NCBI GenBank assembly: GCA_938035125.1
Contig: CALHNS010000036.1
Location: forward strand, 1 to 62,014
Direction of reading: 5' to 3'
Length of the DNA: 62,014 nt
From: an uncultured Granulosicoccaceae bacterium
GTDB taxonomy: Bacteria > Pseudomonadota > Gammaproteobacteria > Granulosicoccales > Granulosicoccaceae
In this document: positions 52,147 through 61,611 of the stretch, piece by piece
Layout of the letters: each line of letters begins with the position of its first letter
How positions within the stretch are numbered: position 1 is the first letter of the stretch
The notes under the pieces: model-generated
What the model was told of the DNA's origin: nothing
What the model saw: only the letters and a program-made list of their open reading frames with translations
Database searches by the model: none
Made by a program: the position numbers and the translations under genes

Positions 52147-53319
52147 ATGGATCTTCAAGTAGCAAAACGCTTTATGGATGAGCTGTTAGTCAGCCTCTAT
52201 AAAAAAGGCGGATCTGACCTGTTCATCATTGCAGGTGCGGCACCTTCAATGCGTATACACGGCAAAGTAACGCCAATTATGGATAAAAAGCTATCCGCAG
52301 AGCATACGCTTGCCTTAGCTGAATCTATCATGACGCCTGAAGAGCGTGAAGAGTTTCGTGAAAAGAAAGAGTGTAATTTCGCGATCGCTTTGCCTAAAAT
52401 TTCTCGCTATCGTGTTAATGCCTTAGTGCAACGTGGAAGTGCTGGGTTAGTGGTGCGTATCATCCCCAATCAAATCCCTAAGTTTGAAGACTTAAACCTT
52501 CCACCCATTCTTGAAAAAATTGGTATGGCTAAGCGCGGCTTAGTTATCTTTGTTGGTGGAACCGGTTCTGGTAAAACGACATCGCTTGCCTCATTAATCG
52601 ATTATCGTAATCAAAATTCAAACGGCCATATCATAACGATAGAAGACCCGGTAGAATTTATTCATAAGCACCAGGGTTGTATCGTGACGCAACGTGAGGT
52701 TGGCACTGATACAGAAAGCTTTGAAGTAGGATTAAAAAATTCACTTCGTCAAGCACCCGATGTGATTCTAATCGGTGAGATACGTGATCAGGAAACTATG
52801 GAGCACGCTATCGCCTTTGCAGAAACTGGGCACTTGTGTTTGGCAACGCTTCACGCCAACAACGCAAACCAAGCGTTTGATCGAATCATTAGTTTCTTTC
52901 CAGAAACTCGTTCTAAGCAGCTGTTGCTCGATTTGTCGCTAAACATGAAAGCGTTCATTTCGCAGCGTCTTTTGCCTACACCCGATGGAAAGGGTCGCCG
53001 TGCAGCGGTTGAAGTACTGCTAAATACACCGCTTATGGCCGATTTGATCCAACGCGGCGAAATTCATGAAATTAAAGACCTAATGCGTAAGAGTTCTGAT
53101 CAAGGTATGCAGACGTTTGACCAATCTCTGTTTGATCTTCTGCAAGAAGGGTCAATTACCATTGAAGAAGCGATGCGAAATGCTGATTCTGTGAATGATC
53201 TAAGGCTACGAATAAAGCTGGATGCCAGTGGTGGGGATTCTGCCATTGACGATATGATCGCTGGCTCTATGTCCTTGCAAGAAGATGAAGACGATGACAC
53301 GCAAGGCATGGTGATGTAG
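52147..53319 (+). CDS. pilU: PilT-paralogue motor ATPase PilU
   Basis: 390 residues from ATG 52147 (MDLQVAKRFMDELL), preceded by TAAGGA; the frame opens at a TTG 6 bases earlier. Walker A FVGGTGSGKTTSLA near residue 138, VILIGEIRDQETMEHAI near 205, C-terminal EIHEIKDLMRKSSDQGMQTFDQSL. Accessory retraction ATPase that works with PilT. The acidic end (EDEDDD) is typical. A good terminator follows. Confidence 0.95.
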   Translation: MDLQVAKRFMDELLVSLYKKGGSDLFIIAGAAPSMRIHGKVTPIMDKKLSAEHTLALAESIMTPEEREEFREKKECNFAIALPKISRYRVNALVQRGSAGLVVRIIPNQIPKFEDLNLPPILEKIGMAKRGLVIFVGGTGSGKTTSLASLIDYRNQNSNGHIITIEDPVEFIHKHQGCIVTQREVGTDTESFEVGLKNSLRQAPDVILIGEIRDQETMEHAIAFAETGHLCLATLHANNANQAFDRIISFFPETRSKQLLLDLSLNMKAFISQRLLPTPDGKGRRAAVEVLLNTPLMADLIQRGEIHEIKDLMRKSSDQGMQTFDQSLFDLLQEGSITIEEAMRNADSVNDLRLRIKLDASGGDSAIDDMIAGSMSLQEDEDDDTQGMVM

Positions 53320-53350
53320 TTATTTTCAACTACAGCTTAATTGCTTAAAT

Positions 53351-53390
53351 AAAGGCCTCGTCGGTTCGAAAGAACTGCGGGGCCTTTTTT
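53351..53390 (+). terminator. Rho-independent terminator after pilU
   Basis: AAAGGCCTCG (53351-53360) pairs with CGGGGCCTTT (53378-53387), with an inner GTTC-GAAA-GAAC stem, followed by a T-run to 53390. Typical terminator for the pilTU transcript. Confidence 0.88.
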
Positions 53391-53411
53391 ACTTGGGGTA
53401 TTCTATGCGCT

Positions 53412-54629
53412 ATGAAACAAAGCGCTAACTCCCTACTTGATACACAAAGCCTTGATGAGCTGGTTGACGATGTCACCTCTTGCGCTCGTCGTTGTTTTCA
53501 AACTCAAGACCCACCCCGCATTGTTGTGTCTCCTTATCGGTTCAACCCTCTGGGTGCACACATTGATCATCAAGGCGGATCGGCCGTTGCGCGCACACTG
53601 AATCAATATTCTGTGGGTGCTTTTTATCCTTCGAATTCACCTCATGTCACCATCGTCTCTACCTCATTCGGTGAAGATAAAGCCGAATTTGATTTAGGTG
53701 ATGCACCTTCAGGTGAAAATTGGCAACGATATGCCATGGCATCCGCAGCTGTATTTAATCAGTGGGCAAAGAGTAAGCGTATTGATGCGTTAGGGCTTAA
53801 TTTAGTTGTAGAAGGCACGATGGTTGGGGCTGGTTTAAGTTCATCTGCTTCCATTATTTTGGCGTATTTAACTGCGCTTGCATCGGTGAATAATGTGGCG
53901 TTGAGCGATGCAGAAGCTGTGGAATTGTCTCGACAGGTTGAAAACGAGCACATGGGGCTTAACAACGGCGTGCAAGACCAAATGTCGGTGGTGTTTGGTC
54001 AAAGAAACGCACTGTCTCAAGTGAACGTAGATGCTGTGGATGTTGATTACTGGCACGATGCTTCTAACGTCAGTGAAGTGCAGTGGTTAGTGTGTTATTC
54101 CGGATTTTCTCGTGAGCTAATCAATTCTGGTTTTAATGATCGTGTTAGTGAATGTCGGCAAGCAGCAGCAAGCTTATTTGAAACAGCTAATCGTCTGGGT
54201 GATGTGCCAGAGAATGCCAGAACCTCTGAAGCTATTGCGGCGTTACCGGCTGAATTAGCTCGGCGTGCACAACATGTGTATTCTGAAATTAAGCGAGTGA
54301 AAGATGGCAAGGCGTTATGGGAGGCAGGGGATTGGCAAGCGTTCGGTGCTCTGATGAATGCATCGTGCAAAAGCTCGATTGAGCAATACGAATGCGGTAG
54401 TGAGCCTATGCATTTTTTACACGGCCAAGCGCTTAACACACCAGGTATTTACGGCAGCCGTTTTAGCGGCGGCGGCTATGGAGGTTGTTTGATAATGCTT
54501 GCGAATGCGCAACAAGTGGAACAAGCGGCTGATTCTGTATTTACCGCTTTCCTCGAACGGTATCCTGAAAAAGCCGGTGTGGCATCGATATTTGTGGCCA
54601 AAGCGGAAAGTGCGGTTCGCGTGTTATGA
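53412..54629 (+). CDS. GHMP kinase, galacturonokinase/galactokinase-like
   Basis: 405 residues. The opening RIVVSPYRFNPLGAHIDHQGG near residues 37-57 closely resembles the plant galacturonokinase motif SPYRxxPLGAHIDHQGG rather than the galactokinase RVNLIGEHTDYN form. GAGLSSSASI near 137 is the ATP-binding loop; GVQDQMSVVFG near 181 and SRFSGGGYGGCLIML near 341 complete the GHMP family. It should phosphorylate C1 of a hexose or uronic acid. A sugar nucleotidyltransferase overlaps it by 4 bases, so the two act in sequence. Substrate inferred, not shown. Confidence 0.85.
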   Translation: MKQSANSLLDTQSLDELVDDVTSCARRCFQTQDPPRIVVSPYRFNPLGAHIDHQGGSAVARTLNQYSVGAFYPSNSPHVTIVSTSFGEDKAEFDLGDAPSGENWQRYAMASAAVFNQWAKSKRIDALGLNLVVEGTMVGAGLSSSASIILAYLTALASVNNVALSDAEAVELSRQVENEHMGLNNGVQDQMSVVFGQRNALSQVNVDAVDVDYWHDASNVSEVQWLVCYSGFSRELINSGFNDRVSECRQAAASLFETANRLGDVPENARTSEAIAALPAELARRAQHVYSEIKRVKDGKALWEAGDWQAFGALMNASCKSSIEQYECGSEPMHFLHGQALNTPGIYGSRFSGGGYGGCLIMLANAQQVEQAADSVFTAFLERYPEKAGVASIFVAKAESAVRVL

Positions 54630-55396
54630 AAACAGCCGTGCTATTAGCAGCCGGTCGCGGCACCCGATTAAAACCCTATACAGATATCACACCCAAGCCG
54701 TTGTTGCCTGTTAATGGCGCACCCACACTTGATTTGTACTTTCATGCGTTACAAGCGGCTGGAATCGAACACGCGGTATTAGTGACACATTACTTGGCGA
54801 CGAAAATCGAGCATTACGCAAAGCAAGTACCTAAGCGTTTTGGCATAAGTTGCTCAACAGTACATCAGCACACTTTAGATGGCACCGCCTCTGCACTTGA
54901 AGCTGCGGCTAATGTGCTCTTCGTTAATGGCAAAGGCATTAATAATGGCGCTGATCAAAAAAGTAAGTTTGCTGCTGAAGCAGAGTGTCAAACTATGCCG
55001 TTCTTACTCATGGCCACAGATTACTTAATTGATTCCAATTTTATTGGTGAATTAATCCGCTTTCATGAAGCGCATGGTGCGGATGTTTCTGTGAGTTTAA
55101 AACGTGTACCAGTGGAAGAATTATCATCACGTAGTAGCGTACGGTTTGATTCTGAAGAAAACATCACCGAGATTGTAGAGAAGCCAGAGCTTGGAAAAGC
55201 ACCGAGTGATCTAAGTGCCAATTTAGCGTTTATTTTACCGCCAGTCATTTTTAAGCATTTAGCGAACGTTAAGCCGTCGGCTCGGGGTGAGCGTGAAGTA
55301 CAATCAGCCCTTAATGGTTTTCTTGCCAGCGGTGGTAGCGCGCGCGGCTTGATTCAACCCCCGCCCAGTGAATGGACACCGTCGCTGCTCGATTAA
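54626..55396 (+). CDS. Sugar-1-phosphate nucleotidyltransferase
   Basis: 256 residues. [31 protein letters not shown] at the start is the nucleotide-binding signature; the TDYL motif near 131 and [12 protein letters not shown] near 190 are in the usual places. It overlaps the kinase gene by 4 bases (ATGA) and ends 5 bases before tdk. It would convert the kinase product and an NTP to an NDP-sugar. Sugar and nucleotide are unknown; a bacterial salvage route resembling the plant galacturonate pathway is a possible reading. Confidence 0.85.
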   Translation: MKTAVLLAAGRGTRLKPYTDITPKPLLPVNGAPTLDLYFHALQAAGIEHAVLVTHYLATKIEHYAKQVPKRFGISCSTVHQHTLDGTASALEAAANVLFVNGKGINNGADQKSKFAAEAECQTMPFLLMATDYLIDSNFIGELIRFHEAHGADVSVSLKRVPVEELSSRSSVRFDSEENITEIVEKPELGKAPSDLSANLAFILPPVIFKHLANVKPSARGEREVQSALNGFLASGGSARGLIQPPPSEWTPSLLD

Positions 55397-55401
55397 TCGT
55401 T

Positions 55402-56001
55402 ATGGCACAACTTTATTTTTATTATTCGGCCATGAATGCCGGTAAATCCACCACCTTGTTGCAGTCGGCACACAATTACCGAGAACAAGGCATGGATGTG
55501 CTGTTGTACACAGCCTCCATCGATGATCGGTTCGGCGCTGGTTTAATAAAATCGCGGATTGGTCTATCCGAAGCTGCGCATGTTTATGATAACGACACTA
55601 ATTTTATTGACTGTGTGGGCGCCGAACTCACCGATCGTAATGCGGCGCTGCCCCGAATTGCGTGCATCCTAATCGATGAAGCGCAGTTTTTAACTAAGGC
55701 ACAAGTAGATGAATTGGCGGAAGTGGTGGATACGTTGTCAATTCCTGTATTGTGTTTCGGCCTGCGTACCGATTTTCAAGGCGAAACGTTTCCAGGCTCA
55801 GCAAGATTATTGGCTATAGCCGATAAGTTGAACGAATTAAAAGCCGTGTGTGTTTGCGGCCGTAAAGCCACCATGACGGTTAGAGTGGATGAAGAGGGCA
55901 ATATTATCGCCGCTGGCCAGCAGGTTCAAATTGGTGGAAATGAGCGTTATGAATCTAAGTGTCGTCAGCATCATCGTGAATTGATACGTAATGCTATGTA
56001 G
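55402..56001 (+). CDS. tdk: Thymidine kinase
   Basis: 199 residues from ATG 55402 (MAQLYFYYS). P-loop [13 protein letters not shown] near residue 9, IDEAQFL near 84, zinc cysteines in VCVCGRKA near 152 and SKCRQHH near 190: the type II thymidine kinase of E. coli Tdk type. Pyrimidine salvage. Overlaps the pyrC' end by 8 bases, convergently. Confidence 0.94.
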   Translation: MAQLYFYYSAMNAGKSTTLLQSAHNYREQGMDVLLYTASIDDRFGAGLIKSRIGLSEAAHVYDNDTNFIDCVGAELTDRNAALPRIACILIDEAQFLTKAQVDELAEVVDTLSIPVLCFGLRTDFQGETFPGSARLLAIADKLNELKAVCVCGRKATMTVRVDEEGNIIAAGQQVQIGGNERYESKCRQHHRELIRNAM

Positions 56002-57115
56002 CGGAATAAGCCGCACCCTTCAATTCAACATCTTCACCGGTAACCGTTTTCAGGTTCGATACACCTGACAATGGATTATGGTGTGCCGCATCTTCAATAT
56101 TGATTTCTGCTTCAGGGTCAATCGTAAATTTTGTTGTGGCTAAGTATTCATCTTCCAAGCCTAAAATTTTGCCAGGTGATGTGGTTACCGTATGCAGTAA
56201 ATCTTCAATCGATAAGCCTAAAATTTTAGGTAACGCTAACCATAACGCTAGAAATTGTGGGTAGCACGAAAGGCCTGATGCTGTTGCAGGCAAAGGGGCC
56301 AGCCGCGCATCAGAATCTAATGGTGCATGATCTGAACAGATGGCATCAATCACCCCATCAACAATGCCTTGGCGCAATGCATCTCTGTCTTGGGCTGAGC
56401 GAAACGGTACGGCGCTGTGGAAGCGCGTATCGTAGCCATTAAGCTGCTCATCAGTGAAAAACAAATGATGTATGCCCACATCGGCGCTGATGTTCAGACC
56501 TGCATTTTTGGCCTCGCGTAAAAGCTGAACCGAACGTGCGCAGCTGATACGCGAAACATGCAATTGGCAGCCGCTGTTGTTGGCTAATTCTAAGAGTCGT
56601 GCAAGCCCTGCGGTTTCTGCCACAGCTGATATACCCGGTAAGCCGTGTCGGCTAGCCATTGGGCCATCGTGTACGCAACCGTTTTTGGTTAATTCGGTAT
56701 CAGAAGCTCGAAGGCTAATGGGAATATCAAATGTTTTTGCATACTCCATTGCTCGAAGTAACACCGCACTGTCGGCAATGGGTTTATCGGCCTGGCCGAA
56801 GATAGGGCAACCCGCTTTTTGTAATATGTTTAGCTCGGTTAGTTTGTCGCCTTGCAGCGCAACGGTTAATGCGCCCATCGGGTGCACTTCAGCGGCGGCC
56901 GGTATCGCTTTTATCTGTTGCACAGTTGCCGTGCTATCAATGGCAGGCAGAGTATCGGGCGCGCAAACGATGTGGGCAAAGCCTGCTTGTTTTGCAAGCT
57001 GTGTTTCTCGTTGTATGTTGCCACGACGAGTAAGGCCCGGCTCACACAAGCGCGCGTAAAGATCAACAAAGCCGGTGGTTTCAAACGCCTTGTCAGAAAA
57101 CTGAGCGTTATCCAT
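55994..57115 (-). CDS. pyrC': Dihydroorotase-like, probably inactive PyrC'
   Basis: 373 residues from ATG 57115, the first methionine that is not buried in pyrB. The dihydroorotase fold is clear (REPG region, [12 protein letters not shown] near 278, [13 protein letters not shown]). But the first metal motif DxHxHfREPG is replaced by [11 protein letters not shown] near residues 18-28, without the two histidines, so it should not bind metal or hydrolyse dihydroorotate. In Pseudomonas the matching PyrC' is a structural partner of PyrB. Its start overlaps pyrB by 8 bases, the same arrangement. Confidence 0.85.
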   Translation of the reverse strand: MDNAQFSDKAFETTGFVDLYARLCEPGLTRRGNIQRETQLAKQAGFAHIVCAPDTLPAIDSTATVQQIKAIPAAAEVHPMGALTVALQGDKLTELNILQKAGCPIFGQADKPIADSAVLLRAMEYAKTFDIPISLRASDTELTKNGCVHDGPMASRHGLPGISAVAETAGLARLLELANNSGCQLHVSRISCARSVQLLREAKNAGLNISADVGIHHLFFTDEQLNGYDTRFHSAVPFRSAQDRDALRQGIVDGVIDAICSDHAPLDSDARLAPLPATASGLSCYPQFLALWLALPKILGLSIEDLLHTVTTSPGKILGLEDEYLATTKFTIDPEAEINIEDAAHHNPLSGVSNLKTVTGEDVELKGAAYSAT

Positions 57116-58106
57116 GTTGTTCACCTGCAGAGTTTGCATCTCGTAAAGGCTCAGCATTGCCCATGATGATGGACATCACCGCCATACGAATTGCTACACC
57201 GTTAGTCACTTGATCAAGAATGACCGACTGAGGCCCATCAGCCACATCGGCTGCTATTTCCACCCCACGATTGGTGGGGCCAGGATGCATCACAATAGCG
57301 TCGGGTTTGGCTAAGGCCAAGCGTTGTTGGGTTAATCCGTATGTGGCATAGAATTCGCGCGAACTGGGAACGGTAATCCCGGTCATGCGTTCGGTTTGCA
57401 GTCGAAGCCCCATGATGACGTCTGCGCCCACCAATGCTTCATCTAAGTTTGAATACCATGTAACCCCCATGCTTTCTACATCTGTTGGCATCAGTGTTTG
57501 AGGGCCTACAACACGTACTTCTCCGGCACCCAAAGTATTCAAAGCCGAAATTCCGGAACGGGCTACTCGTGAGTGTTTAATATCGCCAATGATAACCACG
57601 CACAGATTTTCGAAAGATCCTTTGTGCTGTCGAATAGTGAACATATCCAACATGCCTTGGGTGGGGTGGGATGCTTGGCCGTCACCGCCGTTCACCACAT
57701 TAATGGTGGGCTTAACATGGCGTGCAATAAAATCAGCAGCACCGGATTCGCCGTGGCGCACAATGAACATATCGCACTGCAAAGATTCCAACACTCTTAA
57801 GGTATCGAGTAACGACTCACCTTTATTGGTAGAGCTGGTCACTAAATCAACGTTTAATAAATCGGCAGATAATCGTTTCGCGGCTAATTCGAATGCAGTG
57901 CGTGTGCGTGTACTGTTTTCAAAAAATAAATTAGCGACGGTTTTACCGCGCAGTAGCGGTACGTTTTTGATCATACGATCACCAACGCTTGAGAAATTTT
58001 CCGCAGCATCCATGATGCTGGTTAAGGTTTCTTTGTCTAAATCATCCAGCGTTAAAAAATGCTGAAGTGTGCCTAAGCGATTAAATTGAGGGCTGGGTAA
58101 ACTCAT
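57108..58106 (-). CDS. pyrB: Aspartate carbamoyltransferase catalytic chain
   Basis: 332 residues. [19 protein letters not shown] near residue 57 is the carbamoyl-phosphate binding loop; [13 protein letters not shown] near 142, [14 protein letters not shown] near 274. Second step of pyrimidine synthesis. Overlaps pyrR (4 bases) and pyrC' (8 bases), so the three are translated together. Likely assembles with the inactive PyrC'. Confidence 0.96.
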   Translation of the reverse strand: MSLPSPQFNRLGTLQHFLTLDDLDKETLTSIMDAAENFSSVGDRMIKNVPLLRGKTVANLFFENSTRTRTAFELAAKRLSADLLNVDLVTSSTNKGESLLDTLRVLESLQCDMFIVRHGESGAADFIARHVKPTINVVNGGDGQASHPTQGMLDMFTIRQHKGSFENLCVVIIGDIKHSRVARSGISALNTLGAGEVRVVGPQTLMPTDVESMGVTWYSNLDEALVGADVIMGLRLQTERMTGITVPSSREFYATYGLTQQRLALAKPDAIVMHPGPTNRGVEIAADVADGPQSVILDQVTNGVAIRMAVMSIIMGNAEPLRDANSAGEQHG

Positions 58107-58603
58107 GTTTTCACCCCCACTTCAATTGACCAAGGATTGGTGTGAAGTTTTATGTGTTCGCTTGCATCAAGTTGCATTGATTCTCCAAATACATCGGCCC
58201 GAATAGGAAGCTCATTGCCGCTGCGTTGCACCAAAACAGCCAAGGTGATTCTTGCAGGCCTTCCATAATCGAACAGCTCATTCATGGCCGCGCGAACGGT
58301 GCGCCCAGTACTCAGCACATCGTCCACTAGAATAATGTGTTTGTTGTCTACAGAATTTGGCAGTTGAGATGGCCCCACCACCGGGTGCAAACCCACGGTG
58401 CTGAAATCATCTCGGTAAAAAGAGATGTTGAGCTCCCCCAATTCGGATTGAATGCCAAGGGCTTTATGCAGCGCCTGGCCCACCAGCACACCGCCAGTTT
58501 TTATACCAATCATCAGCACGTCGGGATCGGTCTCACACAACGGAGCCAATTGCGTTTGCATGCGTTCGAGCATTTGCTCAACGGTTTTAGTGTCTACGTG
58601 CAA
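58103..58603 (-). CDS. pyrR: Bifunctional pyrimidine regulator/uracil phosphoribosyltransferase PyrR
   Basis: 166 residues. PRPP motif [18 protein letters not shown] near residue 90 and [18 protein letters not shown] near 32. In Gram-positives PyrR controls attenuation; in Pseudomonas it sits beside pyrB. The start lies inside the ruvX end, with a 17-base overlap. Attenuator sequences cannot be found upstream because pyrR is itself inside an operon. Confidence 0.92.
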   Translation of the reverse strand: MHVDTKTVEQMLERMQTQLAPLCETDPDVLMIGIKTGGVLVGQALHKALGIQSELGELNISFYRDDFSTVGLHPVVGPSQLPNSVDNKHIILVDDVLSTGRTVRAAMNELFDYGRPARITLAVLVQRSGNELPIRADVFGESMQLDASEHIKLHTNPWSIEVGVKT

Positions 58604-59060
58604 GCCAGCGTTCCAGAATCAAAGCCGCCGCTAGTGTATCCACATCTTCCTTGCGTGTGCGTTTGGTTCTTTGCCCAGATTGTCGAAGTAAGGCCAAAGT
58701 CTCACTGGCTTGCATGGAAGAGAAGCGCTCGTCCATCCTTTGGATAGGCAGTTCATAGCGTTTTCGGCACCGTTTCTCAAAACCACGCGTGGCATGAGTA
58801 ATTTCTTGCACATCACCTTCTAATGTTAAAGGCCAGCCAAGCACTATCCCAACAGGTTGCCAGTTGTCTATTACCGCATCCAAGGTTTGCCATTCAGGGC
58901 TGCCGTTGATATTACGCATCACGACCAAAGGCTCGGCCGTGCCCAGTTGGGTGCTGCCTTTAGCAATGCCGATACGTTTTAGCCCAAAGTCGATGCCTAG
59001 CCAAATGCCTTCCGGTATCTGTTCTGGGTTATCAGCAGAGGCTACGGGCTGATCAGGCAT
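58587..59060 (-). CDS. ruvX: Putative Holliday junction resolvase RuvX/YqgF
   Basis: 157 residues. LGIDFGLKRIGIAKG near residue 21, VLGWPLTLEGDVQEITHATRGF near 75, DERFSSMQASETL near 109, [11 protein letters not shown] at the end: the RNase H-like YqgF family. Role in DNA or pre-16S rRNA processing is debated. Overlaps yqgE by 8 bases and pyrR by 17. Confidence 0.93.
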   Translation of the reverse strand: MPDQPVASADNPEQIPEGIWLGIDFGLKRIGIAKGSTQLGTAEPLVVMRNINGSPEWQTLDAVIDNWQPVGIVLGWPLTLEGDVQEITHATRGFEKRCRKRYELPIQRMDERFSSMQASETLALLRQSGQRTKRTRKEDVDTLAAALILERWLARRH

Positions 59061-59604
59061 GCCCAGTTTGTGTGCTCAGTAGGTTCAAATTCACACCAAT
59101 GTTCGCTGCAACGGCGTTTCGCAGTTCATCTGGGTCGGTGTCGAACAGTTGATCAGCGCTAGCAGGATCGGTAAGCCAAGCATTGTCGGCAATTTCAGAT
59201 TCTAGTTGTCCTGCTTCCCAGCCAGCATGGCCCAAGAACACGCGGCAATCGTCCGGTGCGTTGCCTGTGGCCAATGCTTCCAGCACATCTTTTGAACTTG
59301 ACATGGATACGCCACTAGAAAAGTTTTTGGTGGCATCGAAGTTGTGACCCGGCCGGTGCAACACAATACCTTGCTGTTCATCCACAGGGCCACCACGTAG
59401 CACTTCAGTATTGCCCAACGCATCGTCGCTGAATTCGATATCAAGCTGATCGAATATATCGCCCAGTTTCAGGCCAATGGGTTTGTTCACGACGACTCCC
59501 CAAGCGCCTTCTTCATTGTGTTCGATGAGATAAATCACAGAACGACTGAAATAGTCGTCGGTGACAATGGGCATGGAGACCAAAAAGTGGTGAGTGAGGT
59601 TCAT
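59053..59604 (-). CDS. yqgE: YqgE/AlgH-family protein
   Basis: 183 residues. LTHHFLVSMPIVTDDYFSRSVIYLIEHNEEGAWGVVVNKP at the start and FLGHAGWEAGQLESEIADNAWL near 123 are family hallmarks. Its function is unclear, but it is nearly always upstream of ruvX, as here. Overlaps ruvX by 8 bases. Confidence 0.94.
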   Translation of the reverse strand: MNLTHHFLVSMPIVTDDYFSRSVIYLIEHNEEGAWGVVVNKPIGLKLGDIFDQLDIEFSDDALGNTEVLRGGPVDEQQGIVLHRPGHNFDATKNFSSGVSMSSSKDVLEALATGNAPDDCRVFLGHAGWEAGQLESEIADNAWLTDPASADQLFDTDPDELRNAVAANIGVNLNLLSTQTGHA

Positions 59605-59618
59605 TGCCTCTTAAGATA

Positions 59619-60503
59619 TCAGTAACTGATAACGGAGTTACTGGTTTGAAATTCCCAAGTTCTAGTAATGTACAAAATATCGGTTTCTTTGCCGAGCTTG
59701 CCAGTGAGCGGCTCAAACGGTCCGGCTACAGACACCAACTGTTTTGCTGAAGCATCCAGTAGAGAGTGGCCTGAGCTTTCTTCAATTAAAATGCTTTCAA
59801 TTTCGCCAGTTTTATAAATACCGACTGTCATGACCAAAGCCCCGGTCAATTGGCTTTTACGAATATCTTCTGGGTAATTTAGGTTACCGATTCGTTCGAC
59901 GCGCTCAACCCAGCGGTACATATACTCAGCCGAAACCGATTCATGGGTTCGTGCGGTTAAAAATTTCTTACGCGGGCGCTTGGCAAATTCTTCCTGTTGG
60001 CGCTCAATTTCAGCACTGAGCTTAGCAATGTCTAAGTCTTGTTCGATGATTACCGAATCGATAATGGTTTGCTGTGTCAGGTTTTCAGGTTCTTGTTGGT
60101 CAAAACTTACCACGTCAGTGCCGAGTATTGAGGTGATGATGGTGGCATCCGATGGCTGCGATACTTCGGGTGCGCTAGCTTGCACGGGTAAGGGGGCCAC
60201 CCCTTCAGAATTGGAATCTAAGGGGCTTGAAAAAGGCGAAGCCGGGCGGGCACTGTCATCGGACTCACCGCCGCCATCTTGCGCGCTTTGCGCTAGATAA
60301 TCCGCCTCTTCTGGCCGTTCTGTCTCAGTTTGCTCAGGCACCAAAATCACCTCTAACGAGCGAGGTGTGCGAGTTTCTTGCAAAAACGGTTCAAAGCTTA
60401 CGCCCAGAATAATCAGCGCGTGCACAGCCGCAGCTCCAAACAGTGCCATAGTGAGCACGTCGGGCTGACGGTCGGTCGCTTTTTCGCCAAAGCTATTCAT
60501 CAT
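59619..60503 (-). CDS. tonB: TonB-family energy transducer
   Basis: 294 residues. One N-terminal membrane helix near 18-40 (MALFGAAAVHALIILGVSF), an acidic, Pro/Ser-rich periplasmic linker, and a C-terminal TonB domain (YRWVERVERIGNLNYPEDIRKSQLTGALVMTVGI... FEPLTGKLGKETDILYITRTWEF). Matches TonB3 of Pseudomonas by neighbourhood, which is tied to type IV pili. No exbB/exbD nearby. 31 bases after gshB. Confidence 0.9.
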   Translation of the reverse strand: MMNSFGEKATDRQPDVLTMALFGAAAVHALIILGVSFEPFLQETRTPRSLEVILVPEQTETERPEEADYLAQSAQDGGGESDDSARPASPFSSPLDSNSEGVAPLPVQASAPEVSQPSDATIITSILGTDVVSFDQQEPENLTQQTIIDSVIIEQDLDIAKLSAEIERQQEEFAKRPRKKFLTARTHESVSAEYMYRWVERVERIGNLNYPEDIRKSQLTGALVMTVGIYKTGEIESILIEESSGHSLLDASAKQLVSVAGPFEPLTGKLGKETDILYITRTWEFQTSNSVISY

Positions 60504-60534
60504 GAGGAGTTTAGGTCAGCTCAGCCCGACTTGC

Positions 60535-61524
60535 CTAGGCCAAATGAGCCTCCAGTGCATCGAAGTAATCATCGGCGATGCCACGTCGGTACCCATTCTC
60601 ATCAGGTGCCGGTGCATCCGGTAATGAATGCATATGCGCATCGATCTCGCGTGCACAGGTGGGGCTGGTGACATTGATTTCAGTAAGGTATCGGCCAATG
60701 ACGTCTAAGCCTACAAAATCTAGGCCTTTTTCTAACAACATTGGGGCAATGGTTTCGGCAATTTCACGATCTCGATCGGTTAATGGCACTGGCACGCCTC
60801 GTCCACCAGCGGCCAGATTACCGCGCGTCTCACCAGCTAATGGAATACGAGCCAAGGCAAAGGGGGCGGGTTTGCCTGCAATGACTAAAATTCGCTTATC
60901 ACCATCGACAATTTCTGGCACATAACGTTGGGCCATAATGGGTACAGTTTCAGCCAAGGTGGCGGTTCCAAGGACCATACTGATGTTGGGATCCTCAGGG
61001 GTGAGACGGAAAATTCCCATACCACCCATGCCATCCAATGGTTTCACGATGACGTCTTTATGTTCCTCAATGAACGCGCGATGCTTGGCAATTTTAGAGG
61101 TGACCAAGGTGGGCGGTGTGAGTTCGGGGTAGGCTAATGTGGATAACTTTTCGTTCACATCGCGCAGCGAGGCAGGGCGATTGCTCACAAAAGTGCCTTC
61201 TTGGGCAGCACGCTCTAGTAAGTAGGTGCTGAAAATAAAATTCATATCGAAAGGGGGGTCTTTACGCATCAGCACCAAATCGTGGCTGGCTAGCGGCACG
61301 GTGTCTTCACTGAGAACATCGAACCAGTGATCGTTGTCATCGAACACTCGAACTTCGCGCCGGTAGGTGTGCACAGCCTCATTGGCGACGAATAAATCAT
61401 TTGGGTGCATGACGTAACAACGCCAGCCCCGCGCTTGAGCTGCTAATAACATTGCCAGGGTTGTGTCTTTATAAGGTGCGATTGATTCGATCGGATCCAT
61501 CACAACAGCCAGAGACAAACTCAT
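60535..61524 (-). CDS. gshB: Glutathione synthetase
   Basis: 329 residues. ATP-grasp enzyme joining gamma-glutamylcysteine and glycine. VVMDPIESIAPYKDTTLAMLLAAQ near the start, RKDPPFDMNFIFSTYLLERA near 87, VKPLDGMGGMGIF near 160, GLDFVGLDVIGRYLTEINVTSPT near 272. Divergent from pilG, 87 bases apart, exactly as in Pseudomonas. Confidence 0.97.
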   Translation of the reverse strand: MSLSLAVVMDPIESIAPYKDTTLAMLLAAQARGWRCYVMHPNDLFVANEAVHTYRREVRVFDDNDHWFDVLSEDTVPLASHDLVLMRKDPPFDMNFIFSTYLLERAAQEGTFVSNRPASLRDVNEKLSTLAYPELTPPTLVTSKIAKHRAFIEEHKDVIVKPLDGMGGMGIFRLTPEDPNISMVLGTATLAETVPIMAQRYVPEIVDGDKRILVIAGKPAPFALARIPLAGETRGNLAAGGRGVPVPLTDRDREIAETIAPMLLEKGLDFVGLDVIGRYLTEINVTSPTCAREIDAHMHSLPDAPAPDENGYRRGIADDYFDALEAHLA

Positions 61525-61611
61525 AGGATTCTTTCCTTACACAAAATAGTTGCAGTATTACATGCAAAGAGCACTTTTGAAGGACCCTGCAATCGGGTAA
61601 CCTTCTACAGT

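Noticed and set aside
56577..57059. 160-codon plus-strand frame
   Set aside because: Lies fully inside pyrC' on the opposite strand and shows no domain; a shadow frame.
57589..58065. 158-codon plus-strand frame
   Set aside because: Antisense to pyrB, which is certain; no protein-like features.
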